Source of the DNA: Streptomyces atriruber
GTDB taxonomy: Bacteria > Actinomycetota > Actinomycetes > Streptomycetales > Streptomycetaceae
Direction: 5' to 3'
Assembly (NCBI RefSeq): GCF_001418325.1
Contig: NZ_LIPN01000029.1
Coordinates: 29,627-93,626, forward strand
DNA length: 64,000 bases
Part shown: positions 17,047-24,175 of the stretch, one piece after another
How the letters are laid out: every line of letters begins with the position of its first letter
How positions within the stretch are numbered: the first letter of the stretch is position 1
Program-made: the position numbers and the translations under genes
Notes under the pieces: model-generated
Seen by the model: the letters and a program-made list of their open reading frames with translations, nothing else
Databases searched by the model: none
What the model was told of the DNA's origin: nothing

Positions 17047-17270
17047 GCTTCCTTGCCCTTCTTGAGGGGGACGTCAGGACTGCGGGGCACCTTCGGTCTG
17101 CCGCCGTGCTTGCACCCGTGCGCGCAGCGCCGGATGAAGAGAGGCGGTTCGAAGTCGGGGCGCTTGCCCGGCGCGTACACGGGGATATCGTCGCCGGGGC
17201 AGAGGCTGCACATGCCGAGCTGGCATTCCGGGGAGAGGTCTTCCGTCCTGAGGGGGCGCGCAGCGGTCAT
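17043..17270 (-). CDS. Small cysteine-rich protein
   Basis: 75 residues from the ATG at 17270. Cysteines occur in ECQLGMCSLCPG and RRCAHGCKHG, a two-knuckle zinc-binding pattern, with a basic C-terminus. It overlaps both neighbours by ATGA-type junctions. No named family recognised. Confidence 0.65.
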   Translation of the reverse strand: MTAARPLRTEDLSPECQLGMCSLCPGDDIPVYAPGKRPDFEPPLFIRRCAHGCKHGGRPKVPRSPDVPLKKGKEA

Positions 17271-17458
17271 GGCGTCGTCACCGCCCGGCGGATCTCGGAC
17301 TCTGCGGCGGGCCGGACGCGAGCAGGGTCGGCGTCCCACTCGCGTCCGCCCCCTGGAGGACGGAGCTGGAGATAGGGCCCCTCGTGGCCCATCACCTGCC
17401 CGAGCCTCTGCCGCGCTTCGTCGACGGCCAGGTCGCCGGTCTTCACGTCATCAGCCAT
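17267..17458 (-). CDS. Small protein of the GPYLQLRPPGGGREW type
   Basis: 63 residues, with a GAGGAGG ribosome-binding site before the ATG at 17458. The block HEGPYLQLRPPGGGREWD is typical of short proteins that sit next to Scr1-type XRE regulators across Streptomyces (from memory of the genus). Function unknown; probably a small beta-barrel-like peptide. Coupled to both neighbours. Confidence 0.7.
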   Translation of the reverse strand: MADDVKTGDLAVDEARQRLGQVMGHEGPYLQLRPPGGGREWDADPARVRPAAESEIRRAVTTP

Positions 17459-17660
17459 CGCGGCCTCCTCGCCGGATCGTCTCTGCCAGCCGCATGGCCA
17501 CTTCCGCGCGGACGCCCCCGAGCTGGATCAGTCCGAGGTTCGGCGATGCGGAGTCGACCCTGAGGGAGGGCAGGACGATCCCCGCCTGCTCAAGTGCCTG
17601 CATCAGCACTTCGGTTGCCGCATGCGGATCTACTTCTCGCGGCTTGCGCGTAGTGGCCAT
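17451..17660 (-). CDS. Small hypothetical protein, first gene of accessory operon
   Basis: 69 residues from the ATG at 17660. A basic N-terminus (MATTRKPREVD) is followed by an alternating pattern (PSLRVDSASPNLGLIQLGGV) and a helix. It is divergent from the DUF6879-XRE pair across a 171-base control region and overlaps the next gene by 8 bases. Confidence 0.6.
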   Translation of the reverse strand: MATTRKPREVDPHAATEVLMQALEQAGIVLPSLRVDSASPNLGLIQLGGVRAEVAMRLAETIRRGGRDG

Positions 17661-17703
17661 GACCAGGACGTTAGAGATGCCGGAGGGGCGGCCGCGAGGC
17701 GCT

Positions 17704-17751
17704 ATGCGCGATTATGCGCGGGAGTTGGCCGAAAATGCGGCAGCATGCGCG
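17704..17751. promoter_or_regulatory. Three ATGCGCG repeats in the divergent control region
   Basis: ATGCGCG occurs at 17704-17710, 17714-17720 and 17745-17751. The first two starts are 10 bases apart, one helical turn. They sit between the start of the leftward accessory operon (17660) and the rightward DUF6879-XRE pair (17832), where an autoregulating XRE protein would bind. Confidence 0.5.
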
Positions 17752-17831
17752 CCACTTCGGCGGGACGCTGTACCGCAGAGTGCCGGGCGCGGAGATGCTG
17801 CACAGATCACGTCCGACGAGAGGACACGATC

Positions 17832-18584
17832 ATGAGGCGTCTGCGCTTCAACGGCACGGGCAGCGGCGTCAACGGCTGCCCCGCGATCCACCAGGACACC
17901 GGCACCGGCGAGATCATCGTCCACGGACCGCCGCTGACCGACCCGGAAGACATTGCCCAGCTCCGGCACCTCGGAGCAGGAGAGACCGCGATCGTTGTGC
18001 CACCGGAGCTGCTGGTGGACTTCGGCCCGAAGGAGGTTCAGCGCGTGCCCGACATCATCAGCCTCGCCGAGTTCGACCGGCTGTTCACGCAGTTCGAGCA
18101 CACCGCGTGGCGGCTGGAGACACGGCGGCGGTACGCGAGCGACGAGGTCACGGACACGTACCGGCAGTTCCTCGCCGGGAGCCCCGTCGACTGGACCGGC
18201 GTCGATGCCGCGTGGTGCCAGGAGCGGCGCGAGCAGGTGGCGCTGGGCAAGACCTTCGGCCGCGTCCGGATCATCGACCAGCCGCCGACGCCGGGGCAGC
18301 TCTACCTGCTCGACAACGCGAGGCGGAACAGCGCGGTCGGCGAGGACATCCGCAGTCTGCAGCGCGGCGACGCCGAGCGGCTGCGTCTGCCCGCGGAGGA
18401 CTTCTGGATCTTCGACTCACGGCTGGTCGCCCTGCTCGGCTTCGACGATGACGACCAGCTCGTGAACGTGGAGCTGATCACCGAACCGGTGGCAGTGAAC
18501 CGGTATGCCCAGGCCCGGGACGCGGCCATGCACTACGCCGTCCCGTACCAGGACGCCGTCGCCCGCACGGGCGCGGCCGACTAG
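17832..18584 (+). CDS. DUF6879-family protein with extra N-terminal domain
   Basis: 250 residues from the ATG at 17832 (ribosome-binding site GAGAGGA). Residues from about 75 on (SLAEFDRLFTQFEHTAWRLETRRRY ... NVELI) match DUF6879. That family sits beside Scr1-type XRE regulators and is treated as their signalling partner. The first 65-70 residues (NGCPAIHQDTGTGEIIVHGP) form a small domain often encoded separately, so this looks like a fusion. It is followed 13 bases later by the XRE gene. Confidence 0.75.
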   Translation: MRRLRFNGTGSGVNGCPAIHQDTGTGEIIVHGPPLTDPEDIAQLRHLGAGETAIVVPPELLVDFGPKEVQRVPDIISLAEFDRLFTQFEHTAWRLETRRRYASDEVTDTYRQFLAGSPVDWTGVDAAWCQERREQVALGKTFGRVRIIDQPPTPGQLYLLDNARRNSAVGEDIRSLQRGDAERLRLPAEDFWIFDSRLVALLGFDDDDQLVNVELITEPVAVNRYAQARDAAMHYAVPYQDAVARTGAAD

Positions 18585-18597
18585 CGAGAGTGATGCG

Positions 18598-19449
18598 GTG
18601 AGCACCGACTACCAGCAGGCAAGGGAAACCCTCGGGCTGCGGCTGAGGGAACTGAGAATCAACGCCCCTGGTGGTCGGCTCACCGGCACCGAACTGGCCG
18701 TGCGCACGGGCTGGGCACAGTCGAAAATCAGCCGCCTGGAGCGCGGCCAGCAGACGGCCACCCAGGAAGACCTGGAAGCCTTCGCCAAGGAGACGGGCCA
18801 GCCGGAAGCCGCCGACGAGCTGAAGGGCATGCTGCGCGGCATAGAGTCCCAGATCCGCCCGTGGCGCCGCCAGCTGGCCGGCGGGCACCGCGCCGTACAG
18901 AACGCCCACAACGCGGAGCACGCGAGCGCAAGTCTCTTCCGCGGGTGGGAGCCCGCCATGGTCATGGGCATCCTGCAGACCCCCGACTACGCCCGCGCGA
19001 TCTTCAACCGGTACGCAGAACTCCAGGGGACACCCCGCGACGCGGACGCCGCCGTCCGCTCGCGCGTGAAGCGGCAGGAGGCGCTGTACGACTCCACCAA
19101 GCGCTTTCACATCATCATGTGGGAGGCGGCGCTGCGCGCACTGGTCTGCCCGCCCTCCGTGCTCGCCGCGCAGCTCGACCGTCTGGCCGGTGCCGTCGGG
19201 CTCGACACGGTCGAGCTCGGGATCATCCCGTTCTCCGCATCACTCAAGATCCCGGCAAGCACGGCCTTCTGGGTGTACGACGACCGACGCGTGATCGTGG
19301 AGACCTGGCACGCGGAGCTCTGGATCGACGAACCCGTCAACGTCCGCACCTACTTGCGCACCTGGGCAACCCTGCGCGAGTCCGCGGTCTACGGCGCCGA
19401 CGCGCACAACATCATCAACGCGTCGCGGCGGGCGCTCACCGCGCGCTGA
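18598..19449 (+). CDS. XRE-family regulator with DUF5753 (Scr1-type), candidate lysogeny regulator
   Basis: 283 residues from a GTG at 18598. The N-terminal helix-turn-helix (ELAVRTGWAQSKISRLERGQ, residues about 27-46) is followed by the DUF5753 ligand/partner domain (VKRQEALYDSTKRFHIIMWE ... WHAELW). In Streptomyces these pair with DUF397 or DUF6879 proteins and resemble antitoxins or activators. It probably controls the divergent five-gene operon and itself through the ATGCGCG sites. It is the only obvious helix-turn-helix repressor near the integrase, so a role in immunity is possible. Confidence 0.85.
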   Translation: MSTDYQQARETLGLRLRELRINAPGGRLTGTELAVRTGWAQSKISRLERGQQTATQEDLEAFAKETGQPEAADELKGMLRGIESQIRPWRRQLAGGHRAVQNAHNAEHASASLFRGWEPAMVMGILQTPDYARAIFNRYAELQGTPRDADAAVRSRVKRQEALYDSTKRFHIIMWEAALRALVCPPSVLAAQLDRLAGAVGLDTVELGIIPFSASLKIPASTAFWVYDDRRVIVETWHAELWIDEPVNVRTYLRTWATLRESAVYGADAHNIINASRRALTAR

Positions 19450-19546
19450 TCATTCCCGCGACGGGCGGGGCGCACGTCGGCCTGCTCCGAGTGCATGGGC
19501 CACCGGCCAGGGACTGAGTACCGTCAGTGCCAGGGAGGGGGACGCC

Positions 19547-19756
19547 ATGGTGACGTTCGACCCGGACAGGAAGAAGACCAAGCGCACGATCTGGCGGCGG
19601 ATGTTCGGCATGAACCCCGCGGCCGACATCCGCCGCGCGCGGATGGATCACCGCGACGCGGCGGCATCGATCAACGGGAACAAGGCCAGGATCAAGAAGG
19701 CACGCAGCGACCGGGCCTACATCAAGCAGCTCAAGAAGGACGGCACGCTGAAGTAG
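19547..19756 (+). CDS. Small basic hypothetical protein
   Basis: 69 residues, about one third Lys/Arg, helical with repeated basic segments (ARIKKARSDRAYIKQLKKDG). An ATG at 19547 follows a GGGAGGGGG ribosome-binding site. The composition suggests nucleic-acid binding. The gene ends just before a strong terminator. Confidence 0.65.
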   Translation: MVTFDPDRKKTKRTIWRRMFGMNPAADIRRARMDHRDAAASINGNKARIKKARSDRAYIKQLKKDGTLK

Positions 19757-19770
19757 GCGGGCATACGAAA

Positions 19771-19802
19771 GGGCCCCCGGCCGCTACCGGGCCGGGGGCT
19801 TC
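19771..19802. terminator. Bidirectional terminator
   Basis: GCCCCCGGCC (19773-19782) pairs perfectly with 19790-19799 around a 7-base loop, flanked by A-rich bases on the left and CTT on the right. It serves the small basic gene from the left and overlaps the stop codon of the ribbon-helix-helix gene from the right. Confidence 0.85.
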
Positions 19803-20011
19803 GCGTCGCCGGGACGCTCGGGGAGGCTGGCGCCGGGCAGCCCGGCATACCAGGCCCACAGCGCTTCGGTGACCTTCGAGCGGTTGGAGTCCGCCGCAGC
19901 GGCGGCAGCGTCGACGGCGGCCTTCACCCCGGGCGCGACGCGCACCGAAGCCACCTCCCCGCTTCCCGTCGCGGGGCGTCCGCGCCTCTTGGGCCCCTCC
20001 TTTTGTGTCAT
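19784..20011 (-). CDS. Ribbon-helix-helix DNA-binding protein
   Basis: 75 residues from the ATG at 20011. A basic start (KEGPKRRGRPATG) is followed by a strand and two helices (GEVASVRVAPGVKAAVDAAA, then NRSKVTEALWAWYA), matching the Arc/CopG-type fold. A good promoter ends 7 bases before this ATG, so it is probably translated from a leaderless mRNA. It is divergent from 20105 and may control both. Confidence 0.7.
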   Translation of the reverse strand: MTQKEGPKRRGRPATGSGEVASVRVAPGVKAAVDAAAAAADSNRSKVTEALWAWYAGLPGASLPERPGDAKPPAR

Positions 20012-20018
20012 ACAGAAA

Positions 20019-20047
20019 ATCATGACGCACGTCCTTGACGGCGGCAA
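20019..20047 (-). promoter_or_regulatory. Promoter for leaderless ribbon-helix-helix gene
   Basis: Minus-strand TTGCCG (20042-20047), a 17-base spacer and CATGAT (20019-20024) are spaced as a sigma-70/HrdB-type promoter. The start point would fall at or next to the ATG at 20011. The decamer ATACAGAAAA also occurs twice here (20010-20019 and 20069 region) as a possible operator. Confidence 0.5.
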
Positions 20048-20104
20048 GGCCCCGCAGGATTCTCGTAATACAGAAAAGGAAAGCGCCGGAACCGGGGAGA
20101 GACC

Positions 20105-20389
20105 ATGACATCGCCTGCGATACAGGCCCTGCGCGCCCAGGGCAAAGCCGCCGGACTGCCGCGTCTGTACTGGTCCACCACGTGCGGAGGCGCCGCTTTC
20201 GGCCAGGCCGACACCGACGATCCGGCGTTGGAGCGCGCGGCGTTCGAGCAGTGGGCCGATCACCTCGGTGCCCGGCGGTGGCGCGAGACCAGGAGCGGCG
20301 AGTACTTGCTGCTTCGCGCCACCGTCACAGCGGACGGCGAAGAGGGTCCGAGCGTGGTGCTCGCGGCCAATGTCTACTCACCCGAATAG
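20105..20389 (+). CDS. Hypothetical protein
   Basis: 94 residues with a GGGGAGAG ribosome-binding site. A mixed alpha/beta small protein (LPRLYWSTTCGGAAFGQ; then EYLLLRATVTAD and SVVLAANVY strands). No family recognised. It is followed 9 bases later by the Cys-rich gene, so they form a two-gene operon ending at the terminator at 20781. Confidence 0.65.
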   Translation: MTSPAIQALRAQGKAAGLPRLYWSTTCGGAAFGQADTDDPALERAAFEQWADHLGARRWRETRSGEYLLLRATVTADGEEGPSVVLAANVYSPE

Positions 20390-20398
20390 GGAAGATCA

Positions 20399-20767
20399 AT
20401 GAGCGAGCCCCGCTATGCATGCCGCCAGTGCGGTACGTGGATCTGCTCAGAATGCGGCGGGCAGCGATCGAGCACAGACGTCAGGTACGTCAACTACCCT
20501 TGCGGCCGTTGTCGAGGCCGCATCGGCGCACTCATTCCAACCATGCACACAGCCAAGATGCATGCCAAGCACAGCAGCGGCCCACTGCCGACGGCGTATC
20601 CCTACGGTGAGCACCCCCCGGCGGAAGAATGGGCTCCAGGCTTCGGCAGCCGGGAAGTCCCACAGCCTCATTACCGAGGCGTGCCTGTCCCAGACGCCGC
20701 CCACCTGGATATTGAATCGTTCAGGTGTGGCGTGGACGCGGCACTCAGCCGCCACGCGCAGCCGTAA
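20399..20767 (+). CDS. Zinc-ribbon-like small protein
   Basis: 122 residues. Three CxxC pairs lie in the first 45 residues (CRQCGTWICSECGG and PCGRCRGR), a double zinc-ribbon pattern. A His-containing linker and a proline-rich C-terminus follow. Possibly a nucleic-acid or protein-binding adaptor; no named family. It ends just before the terminator. Confidence 0.65.
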   Translation: MSEPRYACRQCGTWICSECGGQRSSTDVRYVNYPCGRCRGRIGALIPTMHTAKMHAKHSSGPLPTAYPYGEHPPAEEWAPGFGSREVPQPHYRGVPVPDAAHLDIESFRCGVDAALSRHAQP

Positions 20768-20780
20768 CCCCACGCAAAAG

Positions 20781-20812
20781 AAGCCCCCTCCGCCCGAAGG
20801 CAGAGGGGGCTT
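20781..20812. terminator. Bidirectional terminator between accessory and lysis blocks
   Basis: AAGCCCCCTC (20781-20790) pairs perfectly with 20803-20812 around 12 bases. An A-run lies on the left and TT on the right. It separates the rightward accessory genes from the end of the leftward late operon. Confidence 0.85.
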
Positions 20813-20826
20813 GCTGCTGTGCTGGA

Positions 20827-20928
20827 TCACCTCACGGCGGACCGCTTGGCCGCGGCGACGAAGGCCGACCAGGCGGCGGGACCGACGGGCAGAACGCCCG
20901 AGTCATGGACATCAGTCCACGGCGGACA
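20827..20928 (-). pseudogene. DUF397 C-terminal fragment
   Basis: The minus strand reads VHDSGVLPVGPAAWSAFVAA and then ends KRSAVR-stop. This is the conserved end of DUF397 proteins, the usual partners of Scr1-type XRE regulators. There is no start codon in frame: upstream it runs into the 3' end of the holin gene. It looks like the stump of a DUF397 gene cut off by the late block. Confidence 0.65.
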
Positions 20929-21139
20929 CGCGCGGCGAGTGCTTCGCCGCCCAGCCGGACACGAAAGTGACGGCCGCGGGGATCAGGGCGAGCGCGAACG
21001 GGGCGATGCCGGTCGGCAGGAAACCGATCAGGCGGTCATCGCTCTGCACGGCGGTGAGTACGGCCAGCAGGCCGGTGCTGGCCAGGTAGGCGGCAACAGT
21101 GGCGAAGGTGACTTTGTTCTCTACAGACGCGGTGGCCAT
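20912..21139 (-). CDS. Holin
   Basis: 75 residues. Two membrane segments (FATVAAYLASTGLLAVLTAV and GIAPFALALIPAAVTFVSGW) are joined by a short loop, with a charged C-terminus (AAKHSPR). This is the usual composition of actinophage holins next to an endolysin. It should form the membrane lesion that releases or activates the amidase upstream. It is the last gene of the late operon. Confidence 0.85.
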   Translation of the reverse strand: MATASVENKVTFATVAAYLASTGLLAVLTAVQSDDRLIGFLPTGIAPFALALIPAAVTFVSGWAAKHSPRVSAVD

Positions 21140-21146
21140 GACTGCC

Positions 21147-21893
21147 TCACTTCTTGGGGATCTTCAGTTCCTGACCGGGATAGATCCGGAAAGGCGTCCT
21201 GATGCTGTTGGCCCTCGCGATGCTCAGCCACGGCACACCGACCAGAGCGCCGATGCTGGAGAGCGTCTCGCCGACCCGCACCGTGTGCGTCGCCGGCTTC
21301 GGCGCCAGCCGGCGCCCGACCCGCTCGCGCATCCCGCCCATGGTGAAACCCCTGGGATCTACCTTCCCCGGCTGCCACTCCAGGTGACCGATGACGGAAC
21401 GTTCGCTCCAGCCGTGCGCCCGGCACAGTGCCGCCGACACGCGTTCGATCGCAAGCAGCTGGGCCTCGGGCCAGGGGTCGCGGCCGTCGCCCAGGTTCTC
21501 GCACTCGAAGCCGTAGAAGGCGCGGTTGCCGTCCGTGTTCGCCTCGTTGTCGGGCGGCAGCGCCGTCTCCGCTATGACCGCCTGAAGGACATCGTCGTCC
21601 CCGAGTCCGGCGTGGTTGACGCGGCCGTAGCCGACCAGATGGACGCGGCCGTCCTTTGCGATCATCCCGTGGCACAGCGGACCGGGCAGGCTCTCGTACC
21701 CGCTGCGGACGATGCGTACTGTCCGGGCTGTACCGGACGTCACCGTGTGGTGGATCATCACGCCGTGGACCGGGCCCCATGGGCCGTGGCCGGCGCGGTT
21801 GTGCGTCTGCCAGCCGCCGACCTGGACGATGCGGACGCCCTCGCCCTTCAGCGTCTCAAGAAAGCGGGGGGCAGACAGAGGGAGAGACATCAT
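21147..21893 (-). CDS. Endolysin: N-acetylmuramoyl-L-alanine amidase with LysM
   Basis: 248 residues from ATG 21893 (or the adjacent ATG 21890) with a GAAGGG ribosome-binding site. An Amidase_2 domain (residues about 25-180) carries zinc ligands in GVMIHHT (His48) and GHLEWQPGKVDP. A single LysM repeat follows (THTVRVGETLSSIGALVGVP, residues 200-247). It cuts the lactyl-amide bond in peptidoglycan, and LysM binds the sugar backbone. No signal peptide, so it relies on the holin. Its start overlaps the upstream stop as TAATG. Confidence 0.93.
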   Translation of the reverse strand: MMSLPLSAPRFLETLKGEGVRIVQVGGWQTHNRAGHGPWGPVHGVMIHHTVTSGTARTVRIVRSGYESLPGPLCHGMIAKDGRVHLVGYGRVNHAGLGDDDVLQAVIAETALPPDNEANTDGNRAFYGFECENLGDGRDPWPEAQLLAIERVSAALCRAHGWSERSVIGHLEWQPGKVDPRGFTMGGMRERVGRRLAPKPATHTVRVGETLSSIGALVGVPWLSIARANSIRTPFRIYPGQELKIPKK

Positions 21894-22384
21894 TATCCCT
21901 TCGGGGTTGCGCCGAACGGCGCTTTGTCACTGGTGAATTCGGCGCACTTCAGCGCGCGATGCCCCTCCCCGATGACCTCGAATGCATGGTCATACGCCTT
22001 CGGATCAGACGCCGCCTTGCGGCCCTGCGCGGACTTCGAGCTGAGGAATATTTCGTACAAAGGACAGAAGGCCCTGCGCCTGGTATCCGTCTGCGCCACG
22101 TCCAGGCGGCGGGTGAGTGCGTCGATACCGTCGGCATTCCTGTCGACACGGACCAGTGCGATCCCGGATCCGACCGTCAGCGCAGCGGTCAGCGTAAGGC
22201 TGATGACCAGCGCCCAGATCATGCGGCGGTTCTGCCGCGACGTCCTTGCCAGTGAGGTGAACTGACGGCCCGTGTCCCGGCCGAGAGATTCGAGCTCTCC
22301 GAGCAGCTCGGAGGCTGCCTGTGTCAGACGGTCCAACGGATCCAGCCCGGGGTCCGGGGACTGAGCGCCGTCAGGTACCTGCAT
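21893..22384 (-). CDS. Single-pass membrane protein in lysis block
   Basis: 163 residues from the ATG at 22384. A cytoplasmic helical region comes first, one membrane helix lies at about residues 56-78 (MIWALVISLTLTAALTVG), then an outside domain with two cysteines (RRAFCPLY; RALKCAEF). It is coupled to the endolysin. The position suggests an accessory lysis or adsorption-immunity role; no family recognised. Confidence 0.7.
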   Translation of the reverse strand: MQVPDGAQSPDPGLDPLDRLTQAASELLGELESLGRDTGRQFTSLARTSRQNRRMIWALVISLTLTAALTVGSGIALVRVDRNADGIDALTRRLDVAQTDTRRRAFCPLYEIFLSSKSAQGRKAASDPKAYDHAFEVIGEGHRALKCAEFTSDKAPFGATPKG

Positions 22385-22553
22385 CGCTGTCACTCCCTCC
22401 CGCCGCCGGAGGCTTCGACTCGGCGCGCAGCTGGCGCACTTCGGCCAGCAGCTCTGCCGAGAATCCCTCCAGCCGGGCGGCGGTCCTGAGCAGTTCCTCG
22501 CGTAGCCTTTCCGATTCGGCGAGCAGCCGGTCAACCGGACTCTGCCTCGTCAT
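22371..22553 (-). CDS. Short coiled-coil protein
   Basis: 60 residues from the ATG at 22553. An almost continuous heptad pattern (RLLAESERLREELLRTAARL and on to EVRQLRAES). It overlaps the next gene by 14 bases. Such short coiled coils are common between tail and lysis genes of actinophages. Confidence 0.6.
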   Translation of the reverse strand: MTRQSPVDRLLAESERLREELLRTAARLEGFSAELLAEVRQLRAESKPPAAGGSDSDAGT

Positions 22554-22557
22554 GAAA

Positions 22558-22827
22558 TCAACCCCTGCGTACCGCTGCCAGGGCGTCAGCGACGGCGCGG
22601 TTGGCGTCAGAGATAGCCTGCGCGGCGGTAGCGATTGTTCCGATGTAGTCACTTCGAACCGTTTCGTTCAGCCGACGCAATTCCTCTTCGAGACGGTCGG
22701 CCCGCTCCGCCTCCCTGTCGACCGCCGCCTGCAACCGGGTAAACAGAACACGCACCGCGGCTATCGCCATGACGGCGACAGCGCCGACCGCCCCGTACTG
22801 GACAAGCACCCCTGTCGCCGGGTCCAT
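22558..22827 (-). CDS. Membrane-anchored coiled-coil protein
   Basis: 89 residues. An N-terminal membrane helix (YGAVGAVAVMAIAAVRVLF) is followed by a long charged coiled coil (QAAVDREAERADRLEEELRR...). The topology matches small second-holin or pinholin-like partners, but no proof is possible from sequence. Confidence 0.65.
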   Translation of the reverse strand: MDPATGVLVQYGAVGAVAVMAIAAVRVLFTRLQAAVDREAERADRLEEELRRLNETVRSDYIGTIATAAQAISDANRAVADALAAVRRG

Positions 22828-22835
22828 GAATTCCC

Positions 22836-23936
22836 CTAAACGAAATACTCAATTTGGTTGAACGAAATCCATGCCGGGTCATCGACAGTCGGGGTGAACT
22901 CGTGATCGTGCGCCTCGGTACCGGTCGTGCCGCCGGGCTGCCCCGCCGTCGCCGATCCGTGCTTGTGCGTGGTGGTGGTGATCGAGTGACTGTGGTCGTT
23001 CACCGTTGTCGTGCCGCCGGGCTCGCCGTCGGCCGCAGAGCCGTGCTTGTGCGTGGTCGTCGGCATCGGATGGCTGTGACTCTCAAAGGAGTTGTCACCG
23101 ATGCCCGTACGCGCCCTCTGGCCGGTCGTGCCGCCGTGGTCGTGCTCGTTGTTGGCGATGCCGTGCGTGTGGCTGCCCTCGTAGCTGACGCCGCCGCCGT
23201 GGTCGTGCTCGTTGTTCTCCATGCCGTGACTGTGCGACGCCTCCGACGACGTCGTCCCGCCGCTCGGCGCCGTGGTACCGCCGACCATGAGCAGCTGGCC
23301 GTTCGTCTCGACGTCCATCTTCACGACATTGGAGCCGCCGATCGCCGTACGGGTGCAGAGCAGGGGCCGCCGCGCGGACGGCCAGTACTTGGAATCCAGC
23401 GTGGCGATCAGCGTGCCCGCGGACCTGTTGGCGACACCCTGCATCTGTACCTTCCAGGACCCGTGATCCCAGACCCGGCGGATCATGACGTTGCCACCGC
23501 TGTTGCCGTTGTGAGTGAAGCCCGAGGCCAGGGCGACTGTCGTCCAGGCGCTCTCACTGAACTGCCCGGCGATCTCCCCGAGGGCGACCAGGTCCGTGCC
23601 CTGCTTGATGATCAGGACGGTGTCGCCGACCTCGGGCGCATAGCTGTCGATGTAGCGAATGCCGGGAATCTCCGTCGTGTCACCGGAGATCTGCAGACCC
23701 AGCGTGGGCGGCACGGCCGTGCTCGCGATGCTGGAGACCGTGCCCTTGCGGATCGTCGCCGGATCGAAGTCCAGCAGCGTCTGCTTCGCGATCTCTGCGG
23801 CCAGCTCGCGGATCGCATCGAGCTGCGCCGCGGCGGCAGCTTCAGCCGCGGCTGCGGCCTCCTGCGCTGCCGCCTCATCCGGGGTGACGGGCGGCTCTGC
23901 GGGGACGGACTCGCCGGGCTCGGAGGGCGTGGCCAT
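22836..23936 (-). CDS. Tail fibre/receptor-binding candidate with nine HxH metal motifs
   Basis: 366 residues. An alanine-rich helical start (trimeric coiled-coil-like) leads to a beta-rich middle and then a C-terminal region with nine HxH pairs (HSH, HDH, HTH, HDH, HSH, HKH, HSH, HKH, HDH). These are arranged in two related repeat types, HSHGMENNEHDHGG and THKHGSAxxGxPGGTT. T4 long tail-fibre tips bind iron through HxH motifs in a trimer, so this is the best candidate for the adsorption tip. It lies directly upstream of the lysis block. Confidence 0.75.
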   Translation of the reverse strand: MATPSEPGESVPAEPPVTPDEAAAQEAAAAAEAAAAAQLDAIRELAAEIAKQTLLDFDPATIRKGTVSSIASTAVPPTLGLQISGDTTEIPGIRYIDSYAPEVGDTVLIIKQGTDLVALGEIAGQFSESAWTTVALASGFTHNGNSGGNVMIRRVWDHGSWKVQMQGVANRSAGTLIATLDSKYWPSARRPLLCTRTAIGGSNVVKMDVETNGQLLMVGGTTAPSGGTTSSEASHSHGMENNEHDHGGGVSYEGSHTHGIANNEHDHGGTTGQRARTGIGDNSFESHSHPMPTTTHKHGSAADGEPGGTTTVNDHSHSITTTTHKHGSATAGQPGGTTGTEAHDHEFTPTVDDPAWISFNQIEYFV

Positions 23937-23957
23937 CTACCCCCCCCCTCGGACTGC

Positions 23958-24122
23958 CTAGCGGTTTCCGTTCTTACAGGCTCGGCATCGCCGACCACCG
24001 CGTTTTGTGACGATCAGGTTGCTACCGGTCTTGCGGGCCATCCACTCCCAGCAGTGACCAGCTTCGACGTCACGGTTGACCTTGGCCCACCACAGGGAGA
24101 CCCGCTGTTCTTTGGGAATCAT
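23958..24122 (-). CDS. Small Cys/Trp protein, possible HNH-type fragment
   Basis: 54 residues from the ATG at 24122. It reads AGHCWEWMARKTGSNLIVTK and then RRCRACKNGNR. CWEW and a CxxC close to a basic end are seen at the tail of some phage HNH/zinc-finger proteins. The ribosome-binding site is weak. It fills the only sizable gap between two tail genes, so it may be a remnant of a mobile endonuclease. Confidence 0.45.
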   Translation of the reverse strand: MIPKEQRVSLWWAKVNRDVEAGHCWEWMARKTGSNLIVTKRGGRRCRACKNGNR

Positions 24123-24175
24123 TCTTCAAGTATGTACGACTTGCCTAAGAATGACACTGTAAGCGCCGGTATCTT

